DNA from: Burkholderiales bacterium
GTDB lineage: Bacteria > Pseudomonadota > Gammaproteobacteria > Burkholderiales > CAIKXV01
Length of the DNA stretch: 7,571 bases
Assembly: GCA_019751575.1 (NCBI GenBank)
Contig: JAIENF010000019.1
Coordinates: 1-7,571, forward strand
Direction: 5' to 3'
This document shows positions 1 to 6,563 of the stretch, piece by piece. Each line of letters opens with the position of its first letter. Positions within the stretch are counted from its first letter, which is position 1. The translations under genes and the position numbers were made by a program. The notes below the pieces were generated by a model. That model was not told the DNA's origin. It worked only from the letters and a program-made list of their open reading frames with translations, and ran no database searches.

Positions 1-1079
1 TCCGGCCGGCTGACGAAATAGTTGTCGGCAAAGGTGGCGGTGGTGTTGATGCTCGGCAGCCCCGCTGCCGCGGCTGCACGCGCGCTGGCCGACAGCGACC
101 GCGCGGTGGCCTCGGCGGCGATCAGGTCGGGGCGCCCGGCCTTTGCCCGATCGACCAGTTCGGCAACGGACTCGGCGAGCCTTGCCGGCTCGAGCTTGGC
201 CGGCACCGGCGCCAGCGTGTATCGCGTGGTGACCGGGAGGCCGGCGCTGAACGCGAGCCGGCCGCGCGCCTGGGCCACCTGGCCCTCCGCCTGCTGCACG
301 GCCAATCTTGCCTGGGCCACGGCCGTCTCGGCACGGAACACGTCGCCGATGGTGGCCAGCCCGCTCTGGCGGCGGCGCTCGGATGCCTCGAGCGTCGTCT
401 GCGCATTCCGGAGCGAAACCTGGCCGGAACGCACCAGCTGCTCGGATCCGAGCAGCGCGTAGTAGGCCTGTTCGACGCCGAACGCGACCGCCTGGAGGGT
501 CCGGTTCTGGGACAGGTTGGCTGCGAGCAGGTTGAACCTTGCCGCTTCGAGCTGGCTCGCCCTGACGCCGAAATCGAACAGCGCATACGACAGCGTCACG
601 CTGGGCGTGTAGCGCTCGATGATCGGCTGGCGCACGCCGGTCTGGCTGATCTGCCGGGCCCGCAGGTAGCTGAGCGCGCCAGAGGCCTGCACCGAATAAT
701 CGGCGAGCTCGATGCCGACCTGCGCCGCGGCCGCCCGCGCGGCCGCCCAGGCGGCGCGGGTCTGCGGATGGTTGCGCAGGGCGAGGTCGGTCAGCTCGGC
801 CAGGGTGAGCGGGCGTTCCGGATTCGGGATCTCGATCGTGGCCTTGGCGCTGGCCGGCAGGCGATCGCCGGTCCACGGCGTGTTCGGATGCTGGGTGATC
901 AGGCTGTCGAGGTTGCGGGGATCGTGCCACCAGCGGTCTGCTGCAAGGGCGCTGCCTGGCAGCCCGATGGCCATCGACAACCCCGTGGCGAGGGTGAGGA
1001 ACATCACGTAGCGGGAAGCCGGACGGGCGCCGGATGCCGGGCGCCTGCGCGCCTTCTGCTGCCTGTTCTTGGAGTGCAT
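1..1079 (-). CDS. TolC/OprM-family outer membrane efflux protein, 3' end cut by window edge
   Basis: Reading the minus strand from an ATG at 1079-1077 gives an unbroken 359-residue frame that runs off the left edge; family members usually have about 420-500 residues, so the C-terminal quarter or so is missing. The N-terminus is an export signal: a basic stretch (about residues 1-24, rich in Lys/Arg), a hydrophobic core (about 26-43) and an AxA-type cleavage site near residues 44-47 (ALAA before DRWW). There is no lipobox cysteine. Outer-membrane-factor hallmarks follow: LTLAELTDLALRNHPQTRAAW (about 91-111), ALFDFG (166-171), a long Gln/Ala-rich coiled-coil segment with GLATIGDVFRAETAVAQARL (239-258), and the second-repeat start AGRPDLIAAEATARS (about 314-328). 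Such proteins trimerise into a channel that carries substrates from an inner-membrane pump across the outer membrane. Partner pump and adaptor genes would lie beyond the left edge. An internal ATG at 1004-1002 would give a shorter signal peptide but has no Shine-Dalgarno. The family call is firm; substrate and subfamily are unknown. Confidence 0.9.
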   Translation of the reverse strand, partial: MHSKNRQQKARRRPASGARPASRYVMFLTLATGLSMAIGLPGSALAADRWWHDPRNLDSLITQHPNTPWTGDRLPASAKATIEIPNPERPLTLAELTDLALRNHPQTRAAWAAARAAAAQVGIELADYSVQASGALSYLRARQISQTGVRQPIIERYTPSVTLSYALFDFGVRASQLEAARFNLLAANLSQNRTLQAVAFGVEQAYYALLGSEQLVRSGQVSLRNAQTTLEASERRRQSGLATIGDVFRAETAVAQARLAVQQAEGQVAQARGRLAFSAGLPVTTRYTLAPVPAKLEPARLAESVAELVDRAKAGRPDLIAAEATARSLSASARAAAAAGLPSINTTATFADNYFVSRP

Positions 1080-1340
1080 CGACTGCCGACTCGCCTGTTG
1101 TGTGTTGCGCTGTTCCCCGATGAAGCAATAAACGGGCTAGCGGTCGACCCGGAGCGCGTCCCCCACAGGCGCGCAGGGTGCGGAACGACCTGCCACTACG
1201 ACCACGGCCCCAAGCTTCCCCAACGAAAACTATACCCCAGCGTCCCGGTCCGTGGCGAGGGATTTCCGGCCCGCGGGCGGACCGTGCGCGGGTGCGCGGC
1301 GGGGCACAACATCTTGTATGCCATGTCACCCGCAACACTA

Positions 1341-1369
1341 TTGATAGCGTCCATGGGCGTGTGTATGCT
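1341..1369 (+). promoter_or_regulatory. Candidate sigma-70-type promoter facing prkA
   Basis: A -35-like TTGATA (1341-1346; 5 of 6 to TTGACA) is followed after exactly 17 bp by TATGCT (1364-1369; 4 of 6 to TATAAT, keeping the key TA and final T). It sits in a locally less GC-rich patch of otherwise very GC-rich DNA. It is the best promoter-like match I found upstream of prkA. The start of transcription would be near 1376, giving a leader of about 455 nt. It could instead serve an unannotated small RNA inside the leader. Transcription itself is not shown by sequence. Confidence 0.5.
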
Positions 1370-1624
1370 GAACCCGTGGCAGGACCGCAGCCGAGGCATG
1401 CCGACCAGTGAACGCTTCACGACAGCACGCTCCACCCTTGCGAGCCCGTGTCCGGCGATGGCGGATGCCCCTGTCGGCGGTGATTTTCGCACCCGCTGCG
1501 GTTGCCGGCCGATGGTGGAGCCCGCGGAAGACGTGCACTGGCATGAATCTTTCTTCATTGCCTCGGTCTCCCGATCCCGTCCGACTGCGATGACTCCCAC
1601 GCGCGCATCCGCCTGCGTTCCAGG

Positions 1625-1668
1625 TGCCACCGGCACCGACGGCGCATCGAGGGTAAACCCCGGTGGCA
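1625..1668. repeat. Inverted repeat, 9-bp perfect arms
   Basis: TGCCACCGG (1625-1633) is matched by its exact reverse complement CCGGTGGCA (1660-1668), with 26 bp between the arms. In RNA this could form a stem with a large loop in the prkA leader. As DNA the arm spacing is wide for a single dimeric regulator. GC-rich arms of this length can also arise by chance in such DNA. Confidence 0.4.
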
Positions 1669-1713
1669 TCCGTGCCGTTACTGGAAGGCGGACGGGCGAT
1701 CCGTCGCGCGCCG

Positions 1714-1741
1714 CCGATCGATCGGTGGACAGCACCGATCG
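1714..1741. promoter_or_regulatory. Overlapping palindrome and hairpin upstream of prkA (candidate operator or RNA switch)
   Basis: CCGATCGATCGG (1714-1725) is a perfect 12-bp palindrome. Its right half is reused in a second dyad, CGATCGGTG (1719-1727), loop GACAG, CACCGATCG (1733-1741): a perfect 9-bp stem with a 5-nt loop. The two foldings share bases, so they exclude one another in single-stranded form. The element lies about 90-120 bp before the prkA start, where an operator or a leader structure would act. It is not followed by a T-run, so it is not a classical terminator. Confidence 0.45.
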
Positions 1742-1761
1742 CCGGATCGATGCACCGACTG

Positions 1762-1774
1762 CAACGTATCGTTG
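1762..1774. promoter_or_regulatory. Short dyad CAACG-TAT-CGTTG before prkA
   Basis: Five-base perfect arms CAACG (1762-1766) and CGTTG (1770-1774) flank a TAT centre, 57 bp upstream of the prkA start codon. The size and symmetry suit a small dimeric regulator, but a match this short can occur by chance. A further weak dyad, ACAGG (1778-1782) with CCTGT (1794-1798), lies next to it. Confidence 0.25.
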
Positions 1775-1820
1775 TGGACAGGAATTCGGCAGGCCTGTTT
1801 CTTGTGAATCCCGATTCGAC

Positions 1821-1827
1821 GGAGGTG
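1821..1827 (+). promoter_or_regulatory. Strong ribosome binding site of prkA
   Basis: GGAGGTG is close to the ideal anti-16S match and ends 4 nt before the ATG at 1832 (6 nt counted from the end of GGAGG). It fixes the prkA start and is clearly stronger than the sites before yeaH and spoVR, which appear to depend on coupling to the gene before them. Confidence 0.85.
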
Positions 1828-1831
1828 CAGC

Positions 1832-3757
1832 ATGACCGACTTGTTCAGCCAGTACCGTGACCGCTACGCGGCGGCACAGGAAGACGAGATGTCGTTGCAT
1901 GACTACCTCGACCTGTGCCGGAAGGATCCCCTGACCTACGCCAGTCCTGCCGAGCGGATGCTCGCGGCGATCGGCGAGCCCGAGGTGGTCGATACCCGCA
2001 ACGACCTGCGCCTGTCCCGGCTGTTCTCGAACCGGATGATCCGGCGCTACCCGGCGTTCGACGAGTTCTACGGCATGGAAGAGGTGATCGAGCAGATCGT
2101 CTCGTTCTTCCGCCATGCTGCCCAGGGGCTGGAGGAGCGCAAGCAGGTGCTCTACCTGCTCGGTCCGGTCGGCGGCGGGAAGTCCTCGATCGCGGAGCGC
2201 CTGAAACTGCTGATGGAAGCCCGGCCGATCTACGCGCTCCAGGGCTCGCCGGTGAACGAGTCGCCGCTGGGCCTGTTCAACATCGACCGCGACGGTCCGA
2301 TCCTCGAGAAGGAGTACGGCGTCTCCAGGCGCTACCTGTCCGGCATCATGAGCCCCTGGGCGGTGAAGCGGCTGCAGGAATTCGAGGGCGACATCACGCG
2401 CTTCAGGGTGGTGCGCCTGCAGCCGTCGGTGCTCAGGCAGGTGGCCATCTCGAAGACGGAGCCCGGCGACGAGAACAACCAGGACATCTCGACCCTGGTC
2501 GGCAAGGTCGACATCCGGATGCTCGACCGGTTCTCGCAGAACGATCCCGACGCCTACAGCTATTCCGGTGGCCTGTGCCTGGCCAACCAGGGGTTGCTCG
2601 AGTTCGTCGAGATGTTCAAGGCGCCGATCAAGATGCTGCATCCGCTGCTCACCGCCACCCAGGAAGGCAACTACAAGGGCACCGAGGGGTTCTCGGCGAT
2701 CCCGTTCAACGGCGTGATCCTCGCCCACTCGAACGAAGCCGAATGGCAGACCTTCCGCAACAACAAGCACAACGAGGCCTTCCTCGACCGGGTGTACATC
2801 GTCAAGGTGCCGTACTGCCTGCGCGTCTCGGAAGAGGTGAAGATCTACCAGAAGCTGCTCACCCACAGTTCGCTGTCCGCCGCGCCCTGTGCGCCCGGGA
2901 CGCTGGAAATGATGTCCCAGTTCGCGGTGCTTTCCCGCCTGAAGGAGCCCGAGAACTCGAGCATCTTCTCGAAGATGCGGGTCTATGACGGCGAGAGCCT
3001 GAAGGACGTCGACCCGAAGGCGAAGTCCTACCAGGAGTACCGCGACTACGCCGGCCTGGACGAGGGCATGAACGGCACCTCGACCCGGTTCTCCTACAAG
3101 ATCCTGTCGGCGGTGTTCAACTACGACCAGGTCGAGGTGGCCGCCAATCCGGTGCACCTGATGTACGTGCTCGAGCAGAAGCTGGCGCGCGAAGACCTGC
3201 CGGAGGACACCAAGCGCCGCTACCTCGACTTCATCAAGGGGTACCTGTCGCCGCGCTACGCGGAGTTCATCGGCAAGGAGATCCAGACCGCCTACCTCGA
3301 GTCGTATTCCGAGTACGGCCAGAACATCTTCGATCGCTACGTGACCTACGCCGACTGCTGGATCCAGGACGAAGAGTTCCGGGACCCGGAGACCGGCGAG
3401 ATATTCGACCGCGGGTCTCTCAACGGCGAACTCGAGAAGATCGAGAAGCCTGCCGGCATCGCGAACCCGAAGGACTTCCGCAACGAGATCGTCAACTTCG
3501 TCCTGCGCGCGCGGGCCGGGAACGCCGGCCGAAATCCTTCCTGGAACAGCTTCGAGAAGATGCGCGAGGTGATCGAGAAGAAGATGTTCTCGAACACCGA
3601 AGACCTGCTGCCGGTGATCTCCTTCAATGCGAAGGCATCGGCCGACGAGCGGCAGAAGCACCAGAGCTTCGTCGAGCGCATGGTCGCGAAGGGCTACACC
3701 GAGAAGCAGGTGAGGCTTCTCTGCGAGTGGTACCTCCGGGTTCGCAAGTCACAGTAG
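1832..3757 (+). CDS. prkA: PrkA (YeaG) AAA+ ATPase / serine protein kinase family protein
   Basis: This 641-residue protein is full length for the family (E. coli YeaG is about 644). The N-terminal AAA_PrkA region carries a P-loop GPVGGGKS (111-118), a Walker B-like acidic segment LLEFVE (255-260), a sensor-1-like strand ILAHSNE (296-302) and a conserved GTSTRF segment (415-420) whose R419 could be sensor 2. The C-terminal PrkA domain covers roughly 420-641. PrkA was named as a serine kinase in Bacillus; later work on the Bacillus protein argues for ATP-dependent protease activity, so the biochemical role is debated. It is cytosolic, with no signal peptide or membrane segment. In enterobacteria yeaG is induced in stationary phase and nitrogen starvation under RpoS. 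The ATG at 1832 is fixed by a GGAGG site, and the stop lies 9 nt before yeaH. Codon use matches the neighbours, and nothing is truncated. The family assignment is very secure; the substrate is unknown. Confidence 0.97.
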   Translation: MTDLFSQYRDRYAAAQEDEMSLHDYLDLCRKDPLTYASPAERMLAAIGEPEVVDTRNDLRLSRLFSNRMIRRYPAFDEFYGMEEVIEQIVSFFRHAAQGLEERKQVLYLLGPVGGGKSSIAERLKLLMEARPIYALQGSPVNESPLGLFNIDRDGPILEKEYGVSRRYLSGIMSPWAVKRLQEFEGDITRFRVVRLQPSVLRQVAISKTEPGDENNQDISTLVGKVDIRMLDRFSQNDPDAYSYSGGLCLANQGLLEFVEMFKAPIKMLHPLLTATQEGNYKGTEGFSAIPFNGVILAHSNEAEWQTFRNNKHNEAFLDRVYIVKVPYCLRVSEEVKIYQKLLTHSSLSAAPCAPGTLEMMSQFAVLSRLKEPENSSIFSKMRVYDGESLKDVDPKAKSYQEYRDYAGLDEGMNGTSTRFSYKILSAVFNYDQVEVAANPVHLMYVLEQKLAREDLPEDTKRRYLDFIKGYLSPRYAEFIGKEIQTAYLESYSEYGQNIFDRYVTYADCWIQDEEFRDPETGEIFDRGSLNGELEKIEKPAGIANPKDFRNEIVNFVLRARAGNAGRNPSWNSFEKMREVIEKKMFSNTEDLLPVISFNAKASADERQKHQSFVERMVAKGYTEKQVRLLCEWYLRVRKSQ

Positions 3758-3766
3758 GCGGGTCCC

Positions 3767-5044
3767 ATGGCCGGCAGTGTCCATCTGATCGATCGTCGCC
3801 TGAATGGCGGGAACAAGAGCGCGACCAACCGGCAGCGCTTCATCCGCCGTTACAAGGAGCAGCTGAAGCGCGCGGTCGGCGACATGGTCGACAAGCGCTC
3901 GATCACCGACATCGAGGGGGGCGGCGAGGTCAACCTGCCGTCGCGCGACATCTCCGAGCCGAGCTTCCGCCATGGCCCCGGCGGAAACCGCGAGACGGTG
4001 CATCCCGGCAACCGCGAGTTCTCTCCGGGGGACACGATCCAGCGCCCGCAAGGGGGGGGCGGCGGCGGCGGGAGCAGCGAGGCGGGCGAGGGCGAGTCGA
4101 CCGATTCCTTCGTGTTCACCCTGTCGCGCGAGGAGTTCCTGAACATCTTCTTCGACGACCTCGAGCTGCCGCACCTGGTGCGCAACTATCTCGGGGCGGT
4201 CCAGCAGAAGAAGATGGTGCGCGCGGGCTACGTGGTCGAGGGCTCGCCGACGAACCTGTCGGTGCCGCGCACGATGAAGAGTTCGCTCGGGCGGCGCGTC
4301 GCGCTCTCGGCGCCGATCCGCCGCGAGCTCGAGGCTGCGATGGCCGCGCTGGCGGAGGCCCGCGCGCGTCCCGCGGACGCCGCCGAGGTCGCCCGCCTGG
4401 AAGCCGAGGTCGCCGAGATCGAGGCAAGGCTCAGGCGAGTGCCTTTCCTGGACGACCTCGACCTTCGCTATCGCCATCGGGTGTCCTTGCCGCAACCGGT
4501 CGCCCGCGCGGTGATGTTCTGCCTGATGGACGTCTCGGCTTCGATGGACGAGCGCAAGAAGGACGTCGCGAAGCGGTTCTTCACGCTCCTCTACCTGTTC
4601 CTCTCGCGCAAGTACGAGAAGGTCGAGATCGTCTTCGTGCGCCATACCGACAACGCGGAGGAGGTGGACGAGGACACCTTCTTCCACGACCCGAAGTCCG
4701 GCGGCACCGTCGTGCTGTCGGCCCTGGAGCTGATGCACGAGATCCAGGCCGAGCGGTTCCCGGCGGGCCAGTGGAACATCTACGCGGCGCAGGCCTCCGA
4801 CGGCGATGCGTTCGGCAGCGACGCCGGGAAGAGCGCCCGTTTCCTGGGCGAGAAGATCGTCCCGGTCTGCCGCTATTTCGCCTATGTCGAGATCCCTGAT
4901 GGCCCGGATGCCCGGCAGAGCAGCCTGTGGGTCGAGTACGACACGCTGAGCGCCATCGCGCGCAACTTCGCCATGCGCCGGGTCTGCGAGCGCGACGAGA
5001 TCTATCCGGTGTTCCACGAGCTGTTCAAGAAAGAGACGGCCTGA
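3767..5044 (+). CDS. yeaH: YeaH, DUF444 / UPF0229 von Willebrand A-like protein
   Basis: This 425-residue protein is close to the E. coli YeaH length (about 427). It starts with the family signature LIDRRLNGGNKSATNRQRF (about 7-25) and has the RPQ-plus-polyglycine linker (93-102) followed by an acidic Ser/Glu/Gly stretch. A charged Ala/Glu/Arg helix likely to form a coiled coil spans 184-224. The C-terminal half is vWA-like: hydrophobic strand VMFCLMDVSASMD (249-261) holds a MIDAS motif D255-x-S257-x-S259. SGGT (311-314) and QASDGD (342-347) could supply the other metal ligands. Family knowledge: yeaH is nearly always next to prkA and co-regulated with it; its mechanism is unknown. By analogy with MoxR/vWA pairs it may be the adaptor that connects the PrkA motor to a client (inference). 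It follows prkA after 9 nt with only a weak upstream purine-rich site, and its stop is 1 nt before the spoVR start. A G8 tract encodes part of the glycine linker. Confidence 0.95.
   Translation: MAGSVHLIDRRLNGGNKSATNRQRFIRRYKEQLKRAVGDMVDKRSITDIEGGGEVNLPSRDISEPSFRHGPGGNRETVHPGNREFSPGDTIQRPQGGGGGGGSSEAGEGESTDSFVFTLSREEFLNIFFDDLELPHLVRNYLGAVQQKKMVRAGYVVEGSPTNLSVPRTMKSSLGRRVALSAPIRRELEAAMAALAEARARPADAAEVARLEAEVAEIEARLRRVPFLDDLDLRYRHRVSLPQPVARAVMFCLMDVSASMDERKKDVAKRFFTLLYLFLSRKYEKVEIVFVRHTDNAEEVDEDTFFHDPKSGGTVVLSALELMHEIQAERFPAGQWNIYAAQASDGDAFGSDAGKSARFLGEKIVPVCRYFAYVEIPDGPDARQSSLWVEYDTLSAIARNFAMRRVCERDEIYPVFHELFKKETA
4052..4059 (+). repeat. G8 homopolymer inside yeaH
   Basis: Eight consecutive G, followed by alternating GGC codons, encode the start of the polyglycine linker of YeaH. 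A change of one base would shift the frame in the first quarter of the gene and remove the vWA part. The frame is intact here. Confidence 0.9.
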
Positions 5045-5045
5045 G

Positions 5046-6563
5046 ATGAGCGGCGGCGTACAGGTGCGCGAAAGGCGGTTGCCGCAGGGCCCCGACTGGA
5101 CCTTCGAGCTGATCGACGAGTACGAGCGCGAGATCCGCAAGACCGCGGCCGAGTTCGGGCTGGATACCTATCCGAACCAGATCGAGGTGATCACCTCCGA
5201 GCAGATGCTCGACGCCTATGCGAGCGTCGGGCTGCCCATCGGCTACCCGCACTGGTCGTTCGGCAAGGAGTTCATCCGCAACGAGCAGGCCTACCGCAAG
5301 GGCGCCCAGGGGCTGGCCTACGAGATCGTCATCAATTCGAACCCGTGCATCGCCTACCTCATGGAAGAGAACTCCATGATGATGCAGGCGCTCGTGGTGG
5401 CGCATGCGAGCTACGGGCACAACTCGTTCTTCAAGGGCAACTACCTGTTCAAGCAGTGGACCGCCGCCGATGCGATCCTCGACTACCTCGTCTTCGCCCG
5501 CCGCTACGTGATGGAGTGCGAAGAGCGCCACGGCATCGGCGCGGTCGAGGAGATCCTCGATTCCTGCCACGCGCTGATGGGCTACGGGGTCGACCGCTAC
5601 CGGCGCCCGCAGCCGCTCTCGGCGCGCGAGGAAGAGGCGCGCATGGCCGAGCGCAACGACTACATCCAGCGGCAGTTCAACGACCTCTGGCGTACTGTTC
5701 CTTCGCCTGGCTCGACCCGGGGGGGCGGCAGCACGCGCAGCGTGTTCCCCGCCGAGCCTGAAGAGAACATCCTTTACTTCATCGAGAAGCATTCGCCGAA
5801 GCTGGCGCCGTGGCAGCGGGAGCTCGTGCGCATCGTGCGCAAGGTCTCGCAGTACTTCTATCCGCAGGGCCTGACCAAGGTGATGAACGAAGGGTGGGCG
5901 ACCTTCTGGCACTACACGCTGCTGAACCGGATGTACGACAAGGGCCAGCTCGAAGACGGCTTCATGATCGAGTTCCTGCAGGTGCATACCAATGTCGTGA
6001 CCCAGCGCGGCTTCGACGAGCGTGGCTACGGCGGCATCAATCCCTACGCGCTGGGCTTCGCGATGATGCGCGACATCCGCCGCATCTGCGAGGCGCCGAC
6101 CGACGAGGACAGGCACTGGTTCCCGGACATCGCCGGCGGCGACTGGCTGAAGGTCCTCGATTTCGCGATGCGCAACTTCAAGGACGAGTCGTTCATCGCC
6201 CAGTACCTGTCGCCGAAGCTGATCCGCGAGTTCCGCCTGTTCACGGTGGCCGACCATGAATCGAAGTCCTACCTCGAGATCGACAGCATCCACAACGAGG
6301 AAGGCTACCGCCGCGTGCGGCGGCTGCTCGCGGAGCACTACAACCGGGACGTGTCGATGCCGGACATCCAGGTGGTGCGTTACGAGCGCGACAGTGACCG
6401 TTCCCTGGTCTTGCGGCACCTGATCCACCGCAACCGGCCGCTGGTATCGACCGATGCCACCGAGGTGCTCAAGCACCTTGCCCGGCTGTGGGGGTTCACC
6501 GTCCGCCTGGAGTCGATCGATGCCGATGGCAAGCTCGACCACTACCGGGAGTGCGCGGCATGA
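5046..6563 (+). CDS. spoVR: SpoVR family protein (YcgB-like)
   Basis: This 505-residue protein is full length (E. coli YcgB is about 510) and shows the family's conserved blocks: WTFELIDEYEREI (18-30), YPHWSFGKEF (67-76), the EENSMMMQALVVAHASYGHN block (107-126) with FFKGN following, NEGWATFWHY (281-290), FLQVHTNVV (310-318), INPYALGFAMMRDI (331-344) and WFPDIAGGDWL (358-368). The repeated His and Glu residues (E107, E108, H120, H125, E282, H289, H314) look like a possible metal or catalytic centre; this is inferred, not established. SpoVR was named for a role in the Bacillus spore cortex, but the family is widespread in non-sporulating Gram-negatives, where ycgB is a stress gene. It is predicted cytosolic. 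The start ATG lies 1 nt after the yeaH stop, implying translational coupling. Residues 216-236 form a poorly conserved Gly/Ser/Pro/Arg linker with unusual codons. Family assignment is very secure; function is unknown. Confidence 0.96.
   Translation: MSGGVQVRERRLPQGPDWTFELIDEYEREIRKTAAEFGLDTYPNQIEVITSEQMLDAYASVGLPIGYPHWSFGKEFIRNEQAYRKGAQGLAYEIVINSNPCIAYLMEENSMMMQALVVAHASYGHNSFFKGNYLFKQWTAADAILDYLVFARRYVMECEERHGIGAVEEILDSCHALMGYGVDRYRRPQPLSAREEEARMAERNDYIQRQFNDLWRTVPSPGSTRGGGSTRSVFPAEPEENILYFIEKHSPKLAPWQRELVRIVRKVSQYFYPQGLTKVMNEGWATFWHYTLLNRMYDKGQLEDGFMIEFLQVHTNVVTQRGFDERGYGGINPYALGFAMMRDIRRICEAPTDEDRHWFPDIAGGDWLKVLDFAMRNFKDESFIAQYLSPKLIREFRLFTVADHESKSYLEIDSIHNEEGYRRVRRLLAEHYNRDVSMPDIQVVRYERDSDRSLVLRHLIHRNRPLVSTDATEVLKHLARLWGFTVRLESIDADGKLDHYRECAA

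Larger units (their letters stand above)
1080..1831. other. Divergent intergenic region without a convincing gene
   Basis: These 752 bp separate the minus-strand efflux gene from prkA. Some frames stay open, one of them on the plus strand through to 1835, but they lack ribosome sites. The codon third positions are visibly less G/C-biased than in the flanking genes, and the translations are Ser/Thr/Arg/Pro-rich with no recognisable domain. The region therefore looks regulatory. It contains a sigma-70-like promoter facing prkA (1341-1369), a CTATACC element (1230-1236), and several dyads and five GATC sites between 1625 and 1800. If the 1341-1369 promoter drives prkA, the leader would be about 455 nt, long for a bacterial operon. 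No riboswitch class, tRNA or rho-independent terminator was recognised. Confidence 0.75.

Noticed and set aside
1269..1278. The 10-bp palindrome GCCCGCGGGC as an operator
   Set aside because: Pure G/C palindromes of this length are expected in such GC-rich DNA and nothing around it supports a function.
1408..1593. A 61-codon plus-strand frame in the prkA leader
   Set aside because: It has no ribosome site, no conserved motif and no coding-like codon pattern.
768..1835. A 355-codon plus-strand frame ending in an ATGA overlap with prkA, including shorter starts at 1323 and 1398
   Set aside because: Its first third lies antisense to the efflux gene. The remainder has weaker third-position G/C bias than true genes here, no ribosome site at the candidate ATGs, and a Ser/Thr/Arg/Pro-rich product. 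The ATGA overlap with prkA is probably chance, since prkA has its own strong GGAGG.
1196..3661. An 821-codon open frame on the minus strand covering prkA and part of its leader
   Set aside because: It mirrors the codon pattern of prkA in GC-rich DNA. The translation is repetitive His/Val/Leu/Arg/Glu with no domain, while prkA on the plus strand is an unmistakable full-length family member.
3749..5140. A 463-codon minus-strand open frame opposite yeaH
   Set aside because: It is a codon-bias shadow of yeaH, with low-complexity Leu/Arg/His/Asp composition and no motif.
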